Below are positions 34,331-45,745 of a DNA stretch of 64,000 nucleotides, one piece after another. Source of the DNA: Prionace glauca (lineage: Eukaryota; Chordata; Chondrichthyes; Carcharhiniformes; Carcharhinidae). Position numbers and translations under genes: made by a program. The stretch spans positions 63,080,470-63,144,469 of the forward strand of contig CM075724.1 of the NCBI GenBank assembly GCA_037974335.1, given 5' to 3'. Position 1 is the stretch's first letter, and each line of letters starts with the position of its first letter. Under the pieces are notes generated by a model. That model did not search any database, was not told where the DNA came from, and saw nothing but the letters and a program-made list of their open reading frames with translations.

Positions 34331-35394
34331 CGCTCAAGTTGTGTTGTCCAGCGCCTGATATTTCTAGAAATGGGTGTTTCATTAAAGGAGGAGTTTTGAA
34401 TTAAATGTTCCACCATCATTAGCGAACACCCACAACTCTGATATATAATGGATGGAAGGTAATTGAGATTTCGGAAGATAGTTTCAGAACGTCAACTTGT
34501 GGAACCCCTGCAGCGATCCCTGGCCGATGACGACTGAACCGCAAACATCATTGCTAACTTTCTTCCAGCTAGATATGATTCCATCCTGTTAAGAGTTTTC
34601 GTTCGTGTTCCAATCGACTTTTAAATTACCAGGAGTCTATGATGCCACACTCTGTCAAGTGCTGTCAAAGTCAGTCACTCTGGAATTCAGCGCTTTTGTC
34701 AAGTTTGGACAAAGTCTGCAATGAGACTGAGAGCCGGCTGCTCCGGCAAGGAAGCCAAGTTCGGCACTAGAACATTGATGAATAACTGTCGTTTCGCCGC
34801 ACTGTTAATGACAGACTGAGCTACAATTTCCATGATTTAGTTTAGAATGACAGGGTGCAATTGGGCGGCTAGTATTACTCAGGGAAGTAAGTTAACTGTT
34901 GTGGAAAAAATGCCGAGTCGAAAAATTACGTGGATGTTTAATGATTTATAACGCAATGTTACACAGACAAGTTCCAATGATCCTAAACAAATGCCTGCAA
35001 ATAAATCGAGCCGTAATTTTGTTTTAAGATGGTATCTTTGAAATTTGGAACGCCTTCATCCAACATTGCTCTCTTTCTTATTTTAGCCTTGCATGGAGCA
35101 ATTTAAACAGACGGATATATGCGTCCGTTTGAAGAGGTGACAAATTGAAAGTAATGCCCAAATTTCATTTATCGAATTACTTTTAAGTTTAGGACTTATT
35201 GCCATAGATCAGGCTTAAGAATGGGCTTGATTTGAAACTTGGTACTGGCCTGTTTCTAATCATTTAATGTGGCAGCACTGAACTGAACATCAGATCAAAT
35301 ATAAACCTAGCCATTTACGAAGTGAGAGTTATGGTTTAAACGTTCACTACAAAGGCAATAAATAATTATTTGGATACTATTTCAATTAGCAGCG
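34331..35394. other. Unassigned region in duplication copy 1
   Basis: Nothing recognised beyond possible decayed SINE body sequence at the left. Confidence 0.35.
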
Positions 35395-36084
35395 AAAGAA
35401 ATTGAAGTAGCCCTCGTTCAAAGCCCTGTTCATAAAATCAAAGCTACGTGTGTTCTCACCGGCCAGGCTGAAAACAAACGTAATAACGTTACATCAACTC
35501 AAACACAGTTGAAAAAAATGAGCAGCACGACAACACTGCGTTTTGAAAATCACTGTCTCCTTACTACCGCCTACACTACTTTTAATTCGACTACGCTGTT
35601 ATTACCTAAAAAAAATTAAACGTGGGCAAATAAATCGACCTATGACGGAAGACAATTAATGAATTTACATTCTTATCCTGACCCCAGCTATGTTGACCTG
35701 CTCAATCGAAAAGGCTACTGCCACCAATAGCTGCTTAGATGACCACATGGAATTCCAAGGCCAGTTGTGCAAATATACAATTACATAAACCAAATACTTT
35801 CTGGAAAGCAAAAGCAAGAACAGGAGGGTCAAAGTCACAATCAACTTTCTGAGTTGTTCGTAGTTGCTCGCAATATATTTAAATATATTACTATCTCTGC
35901 CGAGGTAAAAAAACATTCCGGTTTAAAACTTTGCAGTCAAGGAGATCAATAACAAGTACCAAATGGAAAATTCAGGTGAATATTATAAATCGCCAAACAA
36001 CAATTATAATTGCAGTAAATAAAACTGGAGTGCAATCTTGTAAATTATATTAATTAACAATTGCATGAAATACATTCTGTTTCC

Positions 36085-36600
36085 TAGGAAGGCACACATA
36101 CAGGAACCTACTAGACAGGAATAGGCCATTCAATTATTCGAGCCTGCTGCGCCATTTAATGACATTATGGCTGATCATCCCTTTCAAGGTCATTTTTTCG
36201 CACGATCCCCATATTCCTCAAGACACAAAGGCAAAATACTGCGGACGCTGGAATCTAGAACAAAAGCAGAAAATGCTGGGATACCTCAGAAGGTCTGAGA
36301 ACATCTTTGGAGAGAGAATAGAGCTAAGGTTTCGAGTCTGGATAGCCTTTCGTCAGGGCTCAAATACTCCTTAGTAGCTTCGCTGTTTAGAAATCTTTTG
36401 GTGTCTGTTTTGAGCAGACTCAGTGACGTCAGAGTCCTCCGGGGTAGAGCATTCTAAAGATTTGTCACGCTCTGAGTGAAGAAATTACTCCCCATCTCAG
36501 TCCTAAAATGCCTATCCTTATTATGAAGCAGCATATTCTGCTCCTGTCGGCCAGCATCCACCCTCACGGATACTACCCACCCTCACAAGCGAAAATTATC
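36085..36600 (-). mobile_element. Old CR1-like LINE 3' end, shared by both duplication copies
   Basis: Decayed 3' UTR (AGGAATAGGCCATTCAATTA, CGAGCCTGCTGCGCCATT, TATGGCTGATC) and C-terminal coding end (36380-36600). The middle, 36222-36368, is a later repeat. A related remnant lies at the equivalent place in copy 2 (52915-53215), so the insertion predates the duplication. Confidence 0.7.
36222..36368 (+). repeat. Unclassified interspersed repeat (AAAATACTGCGGATGCTGG type)
   Basis: Reads AGGCAAAATACTGCGGACGC, AGCAGAAAATGCTGGGATAC and GGTTTCGAGTCTGGATAG-like blocks. Other copies at 57285-57500, 57610-57725 and 59290-59388. Confidence 0.65.
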
Positions 36601-37899
36601 ACTATATTTCCAATTAAGTAAAGAACAGACTTGCATAGGGTAGGATCTATATTTTATTTTTACTTGTTTCATTTTGCACACAATAGTTTTGAAACTAGAC
36701 CAAAATAATAAACATGCAGCCAAAGGTTACAGCAATTTCTACACATTTTCATACAGAAGTGTAATGAGCAACTGATGAGCAGTGAACTTCCGTTGTGGAT
36801 ACTGCGAATCAACTGGACATCCCCGACACATTAAAGTGAGTCGCCTGCGACTCAGAATATCTGGAACAATTTCACTAATATTGTATACACGGAACAAAAT
36901 GTTTCTAATCTTGCACATCCCGAACAGGTGCCGGAGTGTGGCGACCAGGGGATTTTCACGATAACTTAATTGCCATGTTAACGTAAGACTACCTGTGACA
37001 CTAAGAAATGAACTAAAAAATTCTTAATATATAAATGCCGCTTAATTTAGATATAGCTTGATTCCTTCAGGAAAACTTCACACTTTCTCATGTTGGTTAT
37101 ATATTGCTCTGCTTTAATTGGTAAATGATCTATTATTGTTTATAACTGGGTAGATTGGTACACGGAAGTAGCTAAGAATGATCTTTGCTATGCCTTCCTC
37201 AACTCTATTCCACGATTGAGCATCAAAATTAAAATCCTACCCACTTCGTAACAGCTCATATCCCATTTGTGTCGTTTGCTTTGTGGCACCACAATATTGT
37301 AACTCAGTGGAAAGCACCAGTTTAAACCACCTGATGCCAATCTTATTGCGATCTTAAGGTTGACTGATTGTTGAAAAATAAAGCAAGTGTTTCGGTATTT
37401 GGTCCAAGCTGTGTTTTGTAAAAGTACTGGCACAGTCAACTGATTCGATAGGGCATTTACGACTTAAAAGTTGAAAGTGGTAAATTCGATGGTGAGGAAT
37501 GTTTCAGGACTGGTCGTTATGTTTTGTGCTCTGAATGAATGTTCTACAGTTTTCCAATTTGCGAATATATCTGCAAACTAAACAAAAAGAAAGCAGAAGT
37601 GCTTTCTGTCTATCAAAATGACAGGCTACAAAATAATTCAGTGGTAGAAATGAATATGTAAAGATAAAGATGGGCGGTCTAGAAATGTACTACTCAAAGC
37701 CAACTAGCGTAATGATCTACTAATTGTATTGGACCCATGTTTCTGATATTTTAATTTGAATGTTGCAAAACTAAGAAGAGAACTTCCGCAATAGCATTTA
37801 TCCCACTCATCCTATTGTGGCGATACGGCAATGTTTCATAATGTGACTAAATCGGTTGTGCCGCGGAGATATATGTGTTTACAATCCTTTCGCTTTAGA
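36601..37899. other. Duplicated single-copy-like sequence, no gene recognised
   Basis: Matches 53216-54173 in copy 2 through several long blocks, such as GTTTGCTTTGTGGCACC in both. No ORF with exon-like features was seen in either copy. Confidence 0.5.
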
Positions 37900-38180
37900 G
37901 TTAAGAACATAAGAACATAAGAAATAGGAGCAGGAGTAGGCCATCTAGCCCCTCGAGCCTGCCCCGCCATTCAATAAGATCATGGCTGATCTGAAGTGCA
38001 TCAGTTCCACTTTCCCGTTTTCTCCCCATAACCCTTAATTCTCCTGTCTATCAGAAACCTATCCACCCATGACTTAAATATATTCAGCCAGGTAACCTCC
38101 ACCACTTCAACGGGCAGAGAATTCCGGAGATTCACCACCCTTTGAGTGAAGAAGTTCCTCCTCAACTCTGATCTAAACTG

Positions 38181-38244
38181 ACCCCCCCCCACGCCCCGCC
38201 GCCCCCCCCCCCCCGCCCCCCCCCCCCCCCCCCCCCCACCCCTC
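38181..38244. repeat. Expanded C-rich tract in LINE A5
   Basis: About 64 bases, nearly all C with a few G and A. A1 has C7, A2 has C8 and the older copy at 22690 has CCCCCCTCCCC at the same LINE position. Confidence 0.95.
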
Positions 38245-38935
38245 CAGCATCTTGAGGCTGTGTCCTCTAATCCTGCTACCCTTTCCAAGCGGGCAGAATC
38301 TCTCTACCTCTACCCTATCCATCCCTTTCATTATCTTATACGCCCTCATCCTTCTAAATTCCAACGAGTTCAGACCTAGTCTATTTAGTCTCTCTTCATA
38401 ATCCAATCCCCTCATCTCCGGTATCAGCCTAGTGAACCTCCTCTGCACTCCGTCCAAGGACAATATATCCTTCCGCAAGTGCGGCGACCAAAACTGCGCA
38501 CAGTACTCCAGCTGCGGCCTCATCAGTACCCTGTACAGTTGCAGCAAGAACTCCCTACTTTTATATTCTATTCTCCTCGTTATAACGGCCAACATTCCAT
38601 TCGCCTTCTTGGTCACCTGCTGCACCTGCAGACTGGGTTTTTTGCGACTCGTGCACAAGGACGCTCAGCTCCCTCTGCATCGTAGCATGCTGCAACTTTT
38701 CGCCTTTTAAATAATAATCCCTCCTACTATTATTTTTGCCAAAGTGGATAACGTCACACTTGCTAACATTATACTCCATCTGCCAGGTCCTCGCCCACTC
38801 GCTAAGCCTATCCAGATCTCTCTGCAGACTTTGCACACCCTCCATGCAATTTGCTTTTCCACTCATGTTTGTGTCATCAGCAAATTTCGTCACCCTACAC
38901 TCAGCCCCCTCCTCCAGATCATCAGTATAAATTGG

Positions 38936-39237
38936 ACTAGGGGGCACAGCCTCAAGATAAAGGGGAGGCGGTTTAGAACAGAGTTGAGGAGGAACTTCTT
39001 CACTCAAAGGGTGGTGAATCTCTGGAATTCTCTGCCCGTTGAAGTGGTGGAGGCTGCCTCGCTAAATATTTTTAAGAAACGGGTTGATGGGTTTTTGATA
39101 AGAGAAGGGATTAAGGTTATGGGGAGAGGGCGGGAAGGTGGAGCTGAGCCAAGACAGATCAGCCATGATCTTATTGAATGGCGGGGCAGGCTCGAAGGGC
39201 TAGATGGCCTACTCCTGCTCCTACTTCTTATGTTCTT
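38936..39237 (+). mobile_element. CR1-like LINE family A 3' end, copy A6, antisense inside A5
   Basis: Young plus-oriented 300-bp tail: GGGGCACAGCCTCAAGATAA, FRTELRRNFFTQRVVNLWNS, the 3' UTR and a CTTATGTTCTTA end. It matches A1-A4 closely and A5 less so. A5 sequence continues on both sides. Confidence 0.92.
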
Positions 39238-39937
39238 AACTTGTAAATAGTTGATGCCCCATCACCGATCCCTGCGGCACTCCACTAGTCACCAACCGCC
39301 AACCAGAATAGCACCCATTGATACCAACTCTCTGCTTCCTATTAGACAGCCAATCCTCTATCCACGTTAACGCCTTGCCCCCAACTCCGTGGACCCTAAC
39401 CTTCTGTAGCAACCTTCTATGAAGCACCTTATCAAATGCCTTTTGGAAATCTAAAAACACCACATCCACCGCTTCCTCTCTGTCTTCCCCTCTGTCCAGA
39501 GTTCGGGTCAGGAAGCCTCAGTTCTCTTCGTGCTATTGTTAATATTAAGTCGTCCGGTAAAACTCGCTGCCAAGCAGCCATATATCATAAACCGTGTATT
39601 GGTTATAAAGAAATTCGCTGTAAATCCAATGATATCAGTCACAAGAAACAATAAGCTAATTGGCAGTTTTCTGTCCGAGTGCGAGAACGGACTTTCGCAA
39701 GAGAAGCGTACTCGCGTTCTTGGTACTGAAGTTGTGCCACTAACAGAACACGAGCCTGTTGTTACCTGTCCGAAGAATTGCAAAAACTGTGGTTGTGCAA
39801 TGTTTGTGCGACCAGCCTCAATCCAACGAATTTTGCTGGAAATCTGAGGTGGAGAATTTGAAATCAGATTTAAAAATACAACTAGCAACATGATTTGGAA
39901 ACGTATGTTTCAAGCAAACTGTTGGCTTTTTAATGTT

Positions 39938-40285
39938 TGGATGCGGGTGTCGCAGGCTGAGCCTTTGCTAATTACTCTTGAATTGGGTGGCATGCCAGGT
40001 CGTTTCTGAGGGCTGTTTAGAGTCAACCATATTGTTGTAGACATCAGATCATTTACGCGAAAGCAGGTAAAGGCGGCAGATTTACTTCTCTAAATGCCAT
40101 GAGTGAACCAGAAGAGGTTTATAACAACCAACAAAATGGTTTCATGGTTGGCGTTCCAACTTTAGTTCTAGATTTCTTTTAATCATTTAATTCAAATTGA
40201 CTTCATCGGCTGCGCTCCAATTCGAACCCTGGTCCTCGGAACATTATCCTGGGTCTCTGGAATACGAATGGCAATACTACAGCCC
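39938..40285 (-). repeat. SINE type II, near-complete minus copy
   Basis: 3' block near 39940-39990, AGTCAACCATATTG, GCAGATTTACTTCTCTAAATG, GGTTTCATGGTTGGCG, then the tRNA-like head with TTCGAACCCTGGTCC and CCTGGGTCTCTGG near 40225-40262. Confidence 0.75.
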
Positions 40286-40954
40286 AATTGCAAAAACCAC
40301 AGTTTTTGCAATTCTTCTTTGCTATCCCTGCCTCCCCTGTAGTGGAAGCATTTTGGCAATCATCTTTCTGTTAGAGAATCATACGTGGCCTCTGAACTAT
40401 ATATGACCCCAGTCAGAAACTATTATGTAGGACTCTAATCTGTCCTCTGAAAAGGGGAACTTAGGCGTTGTAACAAAACTTCAGGGAGAACAGCACGTGC
40501 CTCAAGACAAAGCAATGAGCCCAAAGCACTAGCAAAACGAAGATGGAAACCGACTCACTAAATGCCAGTAAACTTCCTGTTTCAAAAATGAAATAGTTTT
40601 ATTTGAAACAAATTTGCACACTTTTCACTCGTTGCTCTTCTGCTCTTGAAAGTGATTCAGGTCAGTGTTCTTTGACGCCATTAGCCCGCGTACTCCATTT
40701 AACCTGACCGAACTAACCGTTCTACATTCCTGTTTCCCAATAGACAAAGGAGAAGTCTTTTAAAAATCAGAGGCGATTCTTGGCTTTATACTATATACAG
40801 AATACACGGCAAGGATGGCACCTTTATAAGGAACCAGTTTGGTGTCAGCTGAAGTGTTACGTTCCAATCTGCATACAGACGTTTTAGAAAGGATGCTCAA
40901 GGCGCAGGGAGGTTGCAAAACGGATCTAAAGGAATAGTAGAATAGGACGATATG
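40286..40954. other. Unassigned region in duplication copy 1
   Basis: No recognised feature. Confidence 0.4.
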
Positions 40955-41107
40955 GGGTCGTCAGTTGTAAAGAAAGATTGCAAAAGCTGGAATCATTCCC
41001 CTTAACGTTGAGGGGGTTAAGAGGAGATTTGCTAGCTGTCTTCCCAATGATGAACAGTTTTAATAGATTAACTGAAGTGACACTATTGCAGAAAAGTCGG
41101 TAACCAG
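40955..41107 (+). mobile_element. Old CR1-like LINE C-terminal fragment, plus
   Basis: Decayed coding end: GATTGCAAAAGCTGGAATC, GTTAAGAGGAGATTTGC (RRGDL), CCAATGATGAACAGTTTTAA. It abuts the tail of A7, which has the opposite orientation. Confidence 0.55.
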
Positions 41108-43112
41108 AACGTAAGAACATAAGAAATAGGAGCAGGAGTAGGTCATCTGGCCCCTCGAGCCTGCACCGCCATTCAATAAGGTCATGGTTGATCTTTTTGT
41201 GGACTCAGCTCCACTTACCCACCTGTTCACTATAACCCTTAATTCCTTTACTGTTCAAAAAATTATTTATCCTTGTCTTAAAAACATTTAATGAGGTAGT
41301 CTCAACTGCTTCACTGGGCAGGAAATTCCACAGATCACAACCCTTTGTCCGAAGAAGTTCCTCCTCAATTCAGTCCTAAATCTGCTTCCCCTTATTTTGA
41401 GGCTATGCCCCCTAGTTCTACTTTCACCTGCCAGTGGAAACAACTTCCTTGCTTCTATCTTATCTATTCCCTTCAAAATCTTATATGTTTCTTTAAGACC
41501 TCCCTTCATTCTCCTGAATTGCAATGAGTATAGCCCAAACTACTCAGTCTTTCCTCAAAAGCCAATCCTTTCAACTCCAAAATCTACCTAGTGAATCTCT
41601 GCACCCGCTTCAGTGCCAGTATATCCTTTCTCAGGTAAGGAGACCAAAACTGTACACAGTACTCCAGGTGTGGCCCCACCAGCACCTTATGTAGCTGCAA
41701 CATAACCTTGCTGTTTTTAAACTCCATCCCTCTAACAATGAAGAACAACATTCAATTTGCCTTCTTAATTACGTGCTGCACCTACAAACTAGCTCCTTGA
41801 GATGCCGGCATAAGGACACCGAGGTCCCTCTGCACAGCAGCATGTTGCATTTTTTTTACCATTTAAATAATAGTCTATTTTGCTTTTATTCCTACCAAAA
41901 TGGATGACCTCACATTTACCAACATTGTCCTCCATCTGTCAAATCCTTGCCCACTCACTTAGATTATCTATATCCCTTTGTAGACGTTCAGCGTCCCCTG
42001 CACACTTTGCTCTTCCACCCATCTTGGTGTCAGCTGTGAATTTTGGCATGCTGTACTTGGTCCCCAAGTTCAAATCATCCATGTAAATCGTAAACAATTG
42101 TGGTTCTAACAGTGATCCCTGAGGCACACCACGAGTCACCAACTAGAAAAGCAACCATTTATCCCCACCCTTTGCTTTTGGTTGTTTAACCAATCCTCTT
42201 TCCATGTTAATACATTACCCGTAAAATTGTGCACGTTTATCATATGTAACAATTTTTGGTGCGGCGCCTTGTCAAATGCCTTCTTGAAATCCAGATACAC
42301 CGCATTCACAGGTTCCCCATTGTCCACTGCACATATAATGTTCTCAACGAATTCCACCAAAATAGTCAATCATTACCTGCCCTTTATGAACCCTTGCTAC
42401 GTCTTACCAATGGAACAATTTATATCCAGAAGTCTCGCTATTTCTTCCCTGATGATAGATCCAAGCATTTTTCCCACTGCAGAAGTTAAGCTGACCAGCC
42501 TATAGTTACCTGCCTTTTGTCTACCTCCTTTTTTAAACACTGGCGTCACATTTGCAGTTTTCCAAACTGCGAGAACCACCCCAGAGTCCAATGAATTTTG
42601 CCACTAGTGCATTTGCTATTTCTCCCACCATTTCTATTAGTACCCTGGGATGCATTCCATCAGGACTAGGAGATTTGTCTACTTTTAGTCCCCATTAACT
42701 TGCCCAACACTACCCCTTTCATGATAATGATAGTTTCTCCGTTCTCACCTGCCATAGCCTTGCTGTCATCAATTTTTGACAAGTTATTTGCATCTTCCAT
42801 GTGAAGACTGACAGAAAATACTTGTTCAATGCCTCAGCCATTTCCTGTTATTGCATCCCCCTTATCGGGTGCTAAAGGACCAATGTTTACTTCAGCCATT
42901 CTTTTTGTTTTTATATATTTGTATGAATTTTTTCTATCTGTTTTTATATTCTGAGCTACTTTAGTCATAATCCATCTTACTTTTCTTTATAGTTTTTTTC
43001 GTGGCTTTCTGCTGACCTTTAAAGATTTTCCAATCCTCGAGGTTCCCACTAATCTTTGCCACTTCGTAAGCATTTTCTTTCAATCTGATACCCTTCTTTA
43101 TCCTCTAAGATA
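41108..43112 (-). mobile_element. CR1-like LINE family A relative, copy A7 (old)
   Basis: Tail AAGAACATAAGAAATAGG at 41113, then C-terminus (LRRNFFGQRVV), RT (GVPQGSLLEPQLFTIYMDDL, LDFKKAFDKAPHQKLL) and linker, ending near 43112 at the equivalent of KPWITK. Many stops. It is intermediate in age between A5 and LINE D. Confidence 0.85.
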
Positions 43113-43520
43113 TCCATGGAGACATGGATATCGGAGGACAGAAGTTTAAAGGAACAGCACAAGGTCAGAGATATCTGACGTTTGGAGTGGAAATATCCTA
43201 CAACTTAATCCTGTCCCCGATTAACAAACGTTAGTCCAGTTCAAATGTTGCCAGAAGCACGACTCACAATATCATGCTAACTTTTTGATTCAGATTGACC
43301 TAAAGCAGGAACCTACCACAGGCTGAATGTCTGGTCCTTACTTCATTAAAGTATCATTTCTCTTTGCAAATATCTGAATGAGTGTCATTTTCCTCTGCTT
43401 CTCCTCGCAGTTCCATGCGCAGCTATCACTAAACATTTTAGTGAACATTCTTGGCTGCTGGACTGAAGCACGTGGATTTGGGTCAAAATTTCAGCTCTGG
43501 CTGAATGAAGCTAAAATTTG
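43113..43520. other. Unassigned region upstream of the V remnant
   Basis: No feature recognised. Homology with 56084 onward begins near 43530. Confidence 0.4.
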
Positions 43521-43908
43521 CCCCAGCAATTCTGGTCTAGAGAAAGACAGATGAGCAGGATAATTAATCCGAATTGCTATTCCTTAGATTTTTGCGAGAA
43601 TTCTGAATGCCCGGAGGCTGGTGGAGATCTGGATGGCACTTTGCTCAGTGCACCCACGAACACTGCCTACCCTCTTGCACGAGGACAATCTCTTGGATGA
43701 GATGCTACAGAATTGCCCAGTGCTGCGGTCTGAATCGACATTTGGAGGAATGTGAAAATGATCAATGGTAGGTGTTGACGAATAAAATTATTTGAACATT
43801 GCGATACAGCGATACAGGAGCAGGTGAAAAAGCGTTGCTTTTCGCAGGGAAACTTCGAACGCTTAGGAGGAGACCTCCAACTTCCCGGACTCTTACCATG
43901 ACCGACCA

Positions 43909-43950
43909 CAATACTTTAGCCATGTGATACCTCGTGTCATGGTCACACAT
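43909..43950 (+). promoter_or_regulatory. Conserved upstream block of the V remnant
   Basis: About 100 bp upstream of the leader ATG. Shares CAATAC, then TTTAG, CATGTGAT, CTCGTGTC and TGGTCAC in order with 56439-56482 upstream of gene 2. Conservation and spacing suggest the old promoter; no protein-binding evidence exists. Confidence 0.55.
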
Positions 43951-44049
43951 TCCGTTTCTTTGTACATGAAATCGATTTCGTTACCAAATCATTCAAGGCA
44001 TCGTTGCTATTTGCTGCGAGTTGCAAACTTTTATTCTTCAATTTACAGC

Positions 44050-44215
44050 ATGTCGCTGAGAACTGCAGTTCAGTGTATGGTTCTTCTGCGGAAAGGCAGT
44101 AGTTCATTTGAAGTTCTGAATGCGAGTGTTGCAGACTCTGGAATGTACCACTGCTCAGTAAAACATCAACATAATAAGATTGGGGATGGAAGTGGCTCCC
44201 AGCTCACCGTGTATG
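44050..44215 (+). pseudogene. VJ-C1 receptor remnant: leader fused to the second half of a V exon
   Basis: An open stretch from ATG: MSLRTAVQCMVLLR (leader, compare MSIQVTVHYMALLG of gene 2) runs straight into KGSSSFEVLNASVADSGMYHC and the J-like DGSGSQLTVYG, ending phase 1 at an intact GTAAG donor. The intron and V strands A to about D are gone, about 390 bp compared with gene 2, with the join near 44089. The reading frame survived the deletion. It cannot form a V domain because the first cysteine and the core tryptophan are missing. No C1 or membrane exon was found in the next 4 kb, so it is called a pseudogene. Confidence 0.85.
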
Positions 44216-44499
44216 GTAAGTATCATTGCACCGGGGAAAGGTCGCTTTTCAGCTGTGTGTATGATTTATGTAATTTGAACTTCTATCACTGGATGAAAAT
44301 CTGGATTGGTTTTTCGCTGCTGGAATTTCTTTTCTGTTGACCTCCAGGTTCAACGACCTGTCTCCTGATTCGCACCATTGCCCAAGATCAATTTCACCCA
44401 CTCCCTGACTATCCTCGTGACATTCCAAAGTGTTTTTCATCCAACCAGTGCTGTTGGTTCAGTTGTAATTGTTACTGAAAGATCATACTGAAATAAAAA
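44216..44499. other. Former intron of the V remnant
   Basis: The first 70 bases after the donor resemble the start of the V-to-C1 intron of gene 2 (57131 onward). Nothing else seen. Confidence 0.5.
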
Positions 44500-44775
44500 G
44501 ATCGCATCAACTCAACCAGGCTACCTTTGTCCTTCTGACTTTTCTCGTCCATATGTAAACTAAAATCTTCCACGATTACCATTGTACCTCTATGAGAAGC
44601 TCCAATTATTTTTCCCTTTATGCTTAACCCTACCATGTGATTACTGTTCGAAGGCCTGTACACAACTCCCACAAGTGACTTCTTACATTTACCATTTCTC
44701 AACAGGACCCAAATCATTTCACAGTCACGGTTTTCTGAATTTCGGACATCTATTCTATTGCGTTCATACAATCTT
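44500..44775 (-). mobile_element. Old CR1-like LINE endonuclease fragment
   Basis: The minus frame reads KKSLVGVVYRPSNSNHMVG, then GTMVIVEDFSLHMDEKSQKD, the equivalents of VGVVYRPPNN and VVMGDFNLHVDW in A3. Orientation and order are collinear with A7, on the other side of the V remnant, with about 380 bp of LINE missing between them. Confidence 0.75.
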
Positions 44776-45503
44776 TAACTTATAGAACCACTCGTTTACA
44801 TTTGTCAGGCGTGCTGCCGTCTCTAAATATCTTCTGCCTTTCATTAGTAAATTCTCAAAACATTTCCTGTTGCGGTCATGCCCCTGCAGATCCTTCAAAT
44901 TCGGTGGCAAAAATGGTGATCCAATAACACCATCATCTCCCAAGGTAAATATTGAACGTCGAGACACTAATCACTCCAAACCGTTTCCGCCCGACTGGAC
45001 ATAACCGCTCTTCTAGGAAATCGATCGCTGCAGGAGCCTCCCAGGATAGACCCCCAGGAGGAGAGCAGACGTATTTTTTGGATGTTCCGAAAGATTCGCA
45101 AATGGGTCAAATATGCCGACTGACTCATGTATGAACCAGGCTTAAGAATAACGAAAATTCAGAAGGTTCTTTGGGAATGAACCAAGAACATCGGGCGCAT
45201 TCATCGCCTTGTGCACAATTACACTTGAGGCTGCGCAAAAAGCGCAGGAGCCCCCGGGCAAATTATCTTATCAATCCCTTAGGATCACCTGTGTGCCAGA
45301 GTGTGCAGATCACACATTGGGCTTATCAACCATCTCGGAACCTATCGACCTGCAGTAGGAACAAGTCACCCTTGATCCCGAGGGATTATCAATGGGAAAG
45401 AGAAAAAGAACATTGCAAGACAGCTTCAATGTGATCTGCATTTCCATCATTCATCAGAACTCGACCAAACATCCCAAGTGTTGTACATGATAATCTAACT
45501 GTA
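44776..45503. other. Unassigned region
   Basis: Short ORFs at 44764-44967 (-) and 45171-45434 (+) show no recognisable family. No splice-flanked C1-like exon was found. Confidence 0.35.
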
Positions 45504-45590
45504 GAATCTCTGCATTATTCGGCCCACTGAGTCTGCACCGTCTCTCAGAAACAGCATCATACTCAGGCCTCCCCGCAAATTCAGCAAATC
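45504..45590 (-). repeat. SINE/LINE 3' end fragment
   Basis: ATTCGGCCCACTGAGTCTGC and CTCAGGCCTCCCC blocks resemble the shared 3' end of the type I SINE. Confidence 0.55.
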
Positions 45591-45659
45591 TGATCTTGGA
45601 TACGAAGATCATTGTAACACTTTGAATTTCGGCAATCTAATTTAAATCTCCCACATTGT

Positions 45660-45745
45660 AACTGGGTGTCAATAAATAATTCATTCAGACATGATATTTG
45701 AAGCATTTGTGCGTCGTCTGGATTGAAAATAACTGGTCTGATTGC
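45660..45745. repeat. Block paralogous to 23755-23840
   Basis: Same ordered strings as its partner, including ACATGAT and TCGTCTGGATTGAAA. No element borders recognised. Confidence 0.5.

Larger units (their letters stand above)
37900..39487 (-). mobile_element. CR1-like LINE family A relative, copy A5, with an antisense copy inside
   Basis: The 3' tail (AAGAACATAAGAACATAAG) is at 37902 and it runs through the C-terminus and RT motif C (VTKFADDTNM) to motif B and motif A (LDFQKAFDKVLHRRLL), truncated at about 39487. Interrupted by copy A6 at 38936-39237. It contains a 60-bp C-rich expansion at 38181-38244 at a site where other copies have a short C-run. It is more diverged than A1-A4. Confidence 0.88.
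33640..44290 (+). repeat. Segmental duplication, copy 1
   Basis: Shares an ordered series of blocks with 48150-57200 on the same strand. The pairs are 33645-33900 with 48155-48345 and 50910-50990; 35395-35900 with 52205-52760; 35955-36020 with 52811-52870; 37040-37480 with 53421-53840; 37550-37620 with 53935-54010; 37741-37790 with 54127-54170; 39530-39595 with 55553-55610; and 43530-44290 with 56084-57190. Later insertions differ between copies, so the duplication predates them. Borders are approximate. This copy ends in the broken V exon at 44050. Confidence 0.8.

Noticed and set aside
38744-39250. 168-codon plus-strand ORF
   Set aside because: It joins antisense A5 sequence to sense A6 sequence at an insertion junction; not a gene.
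39508-39891. Overlapping ORFs on both strands (127 and 105 codons)
   Set aside because: No recognised motif, no splice phase, and the counterpart in the other duplication copy is not open.
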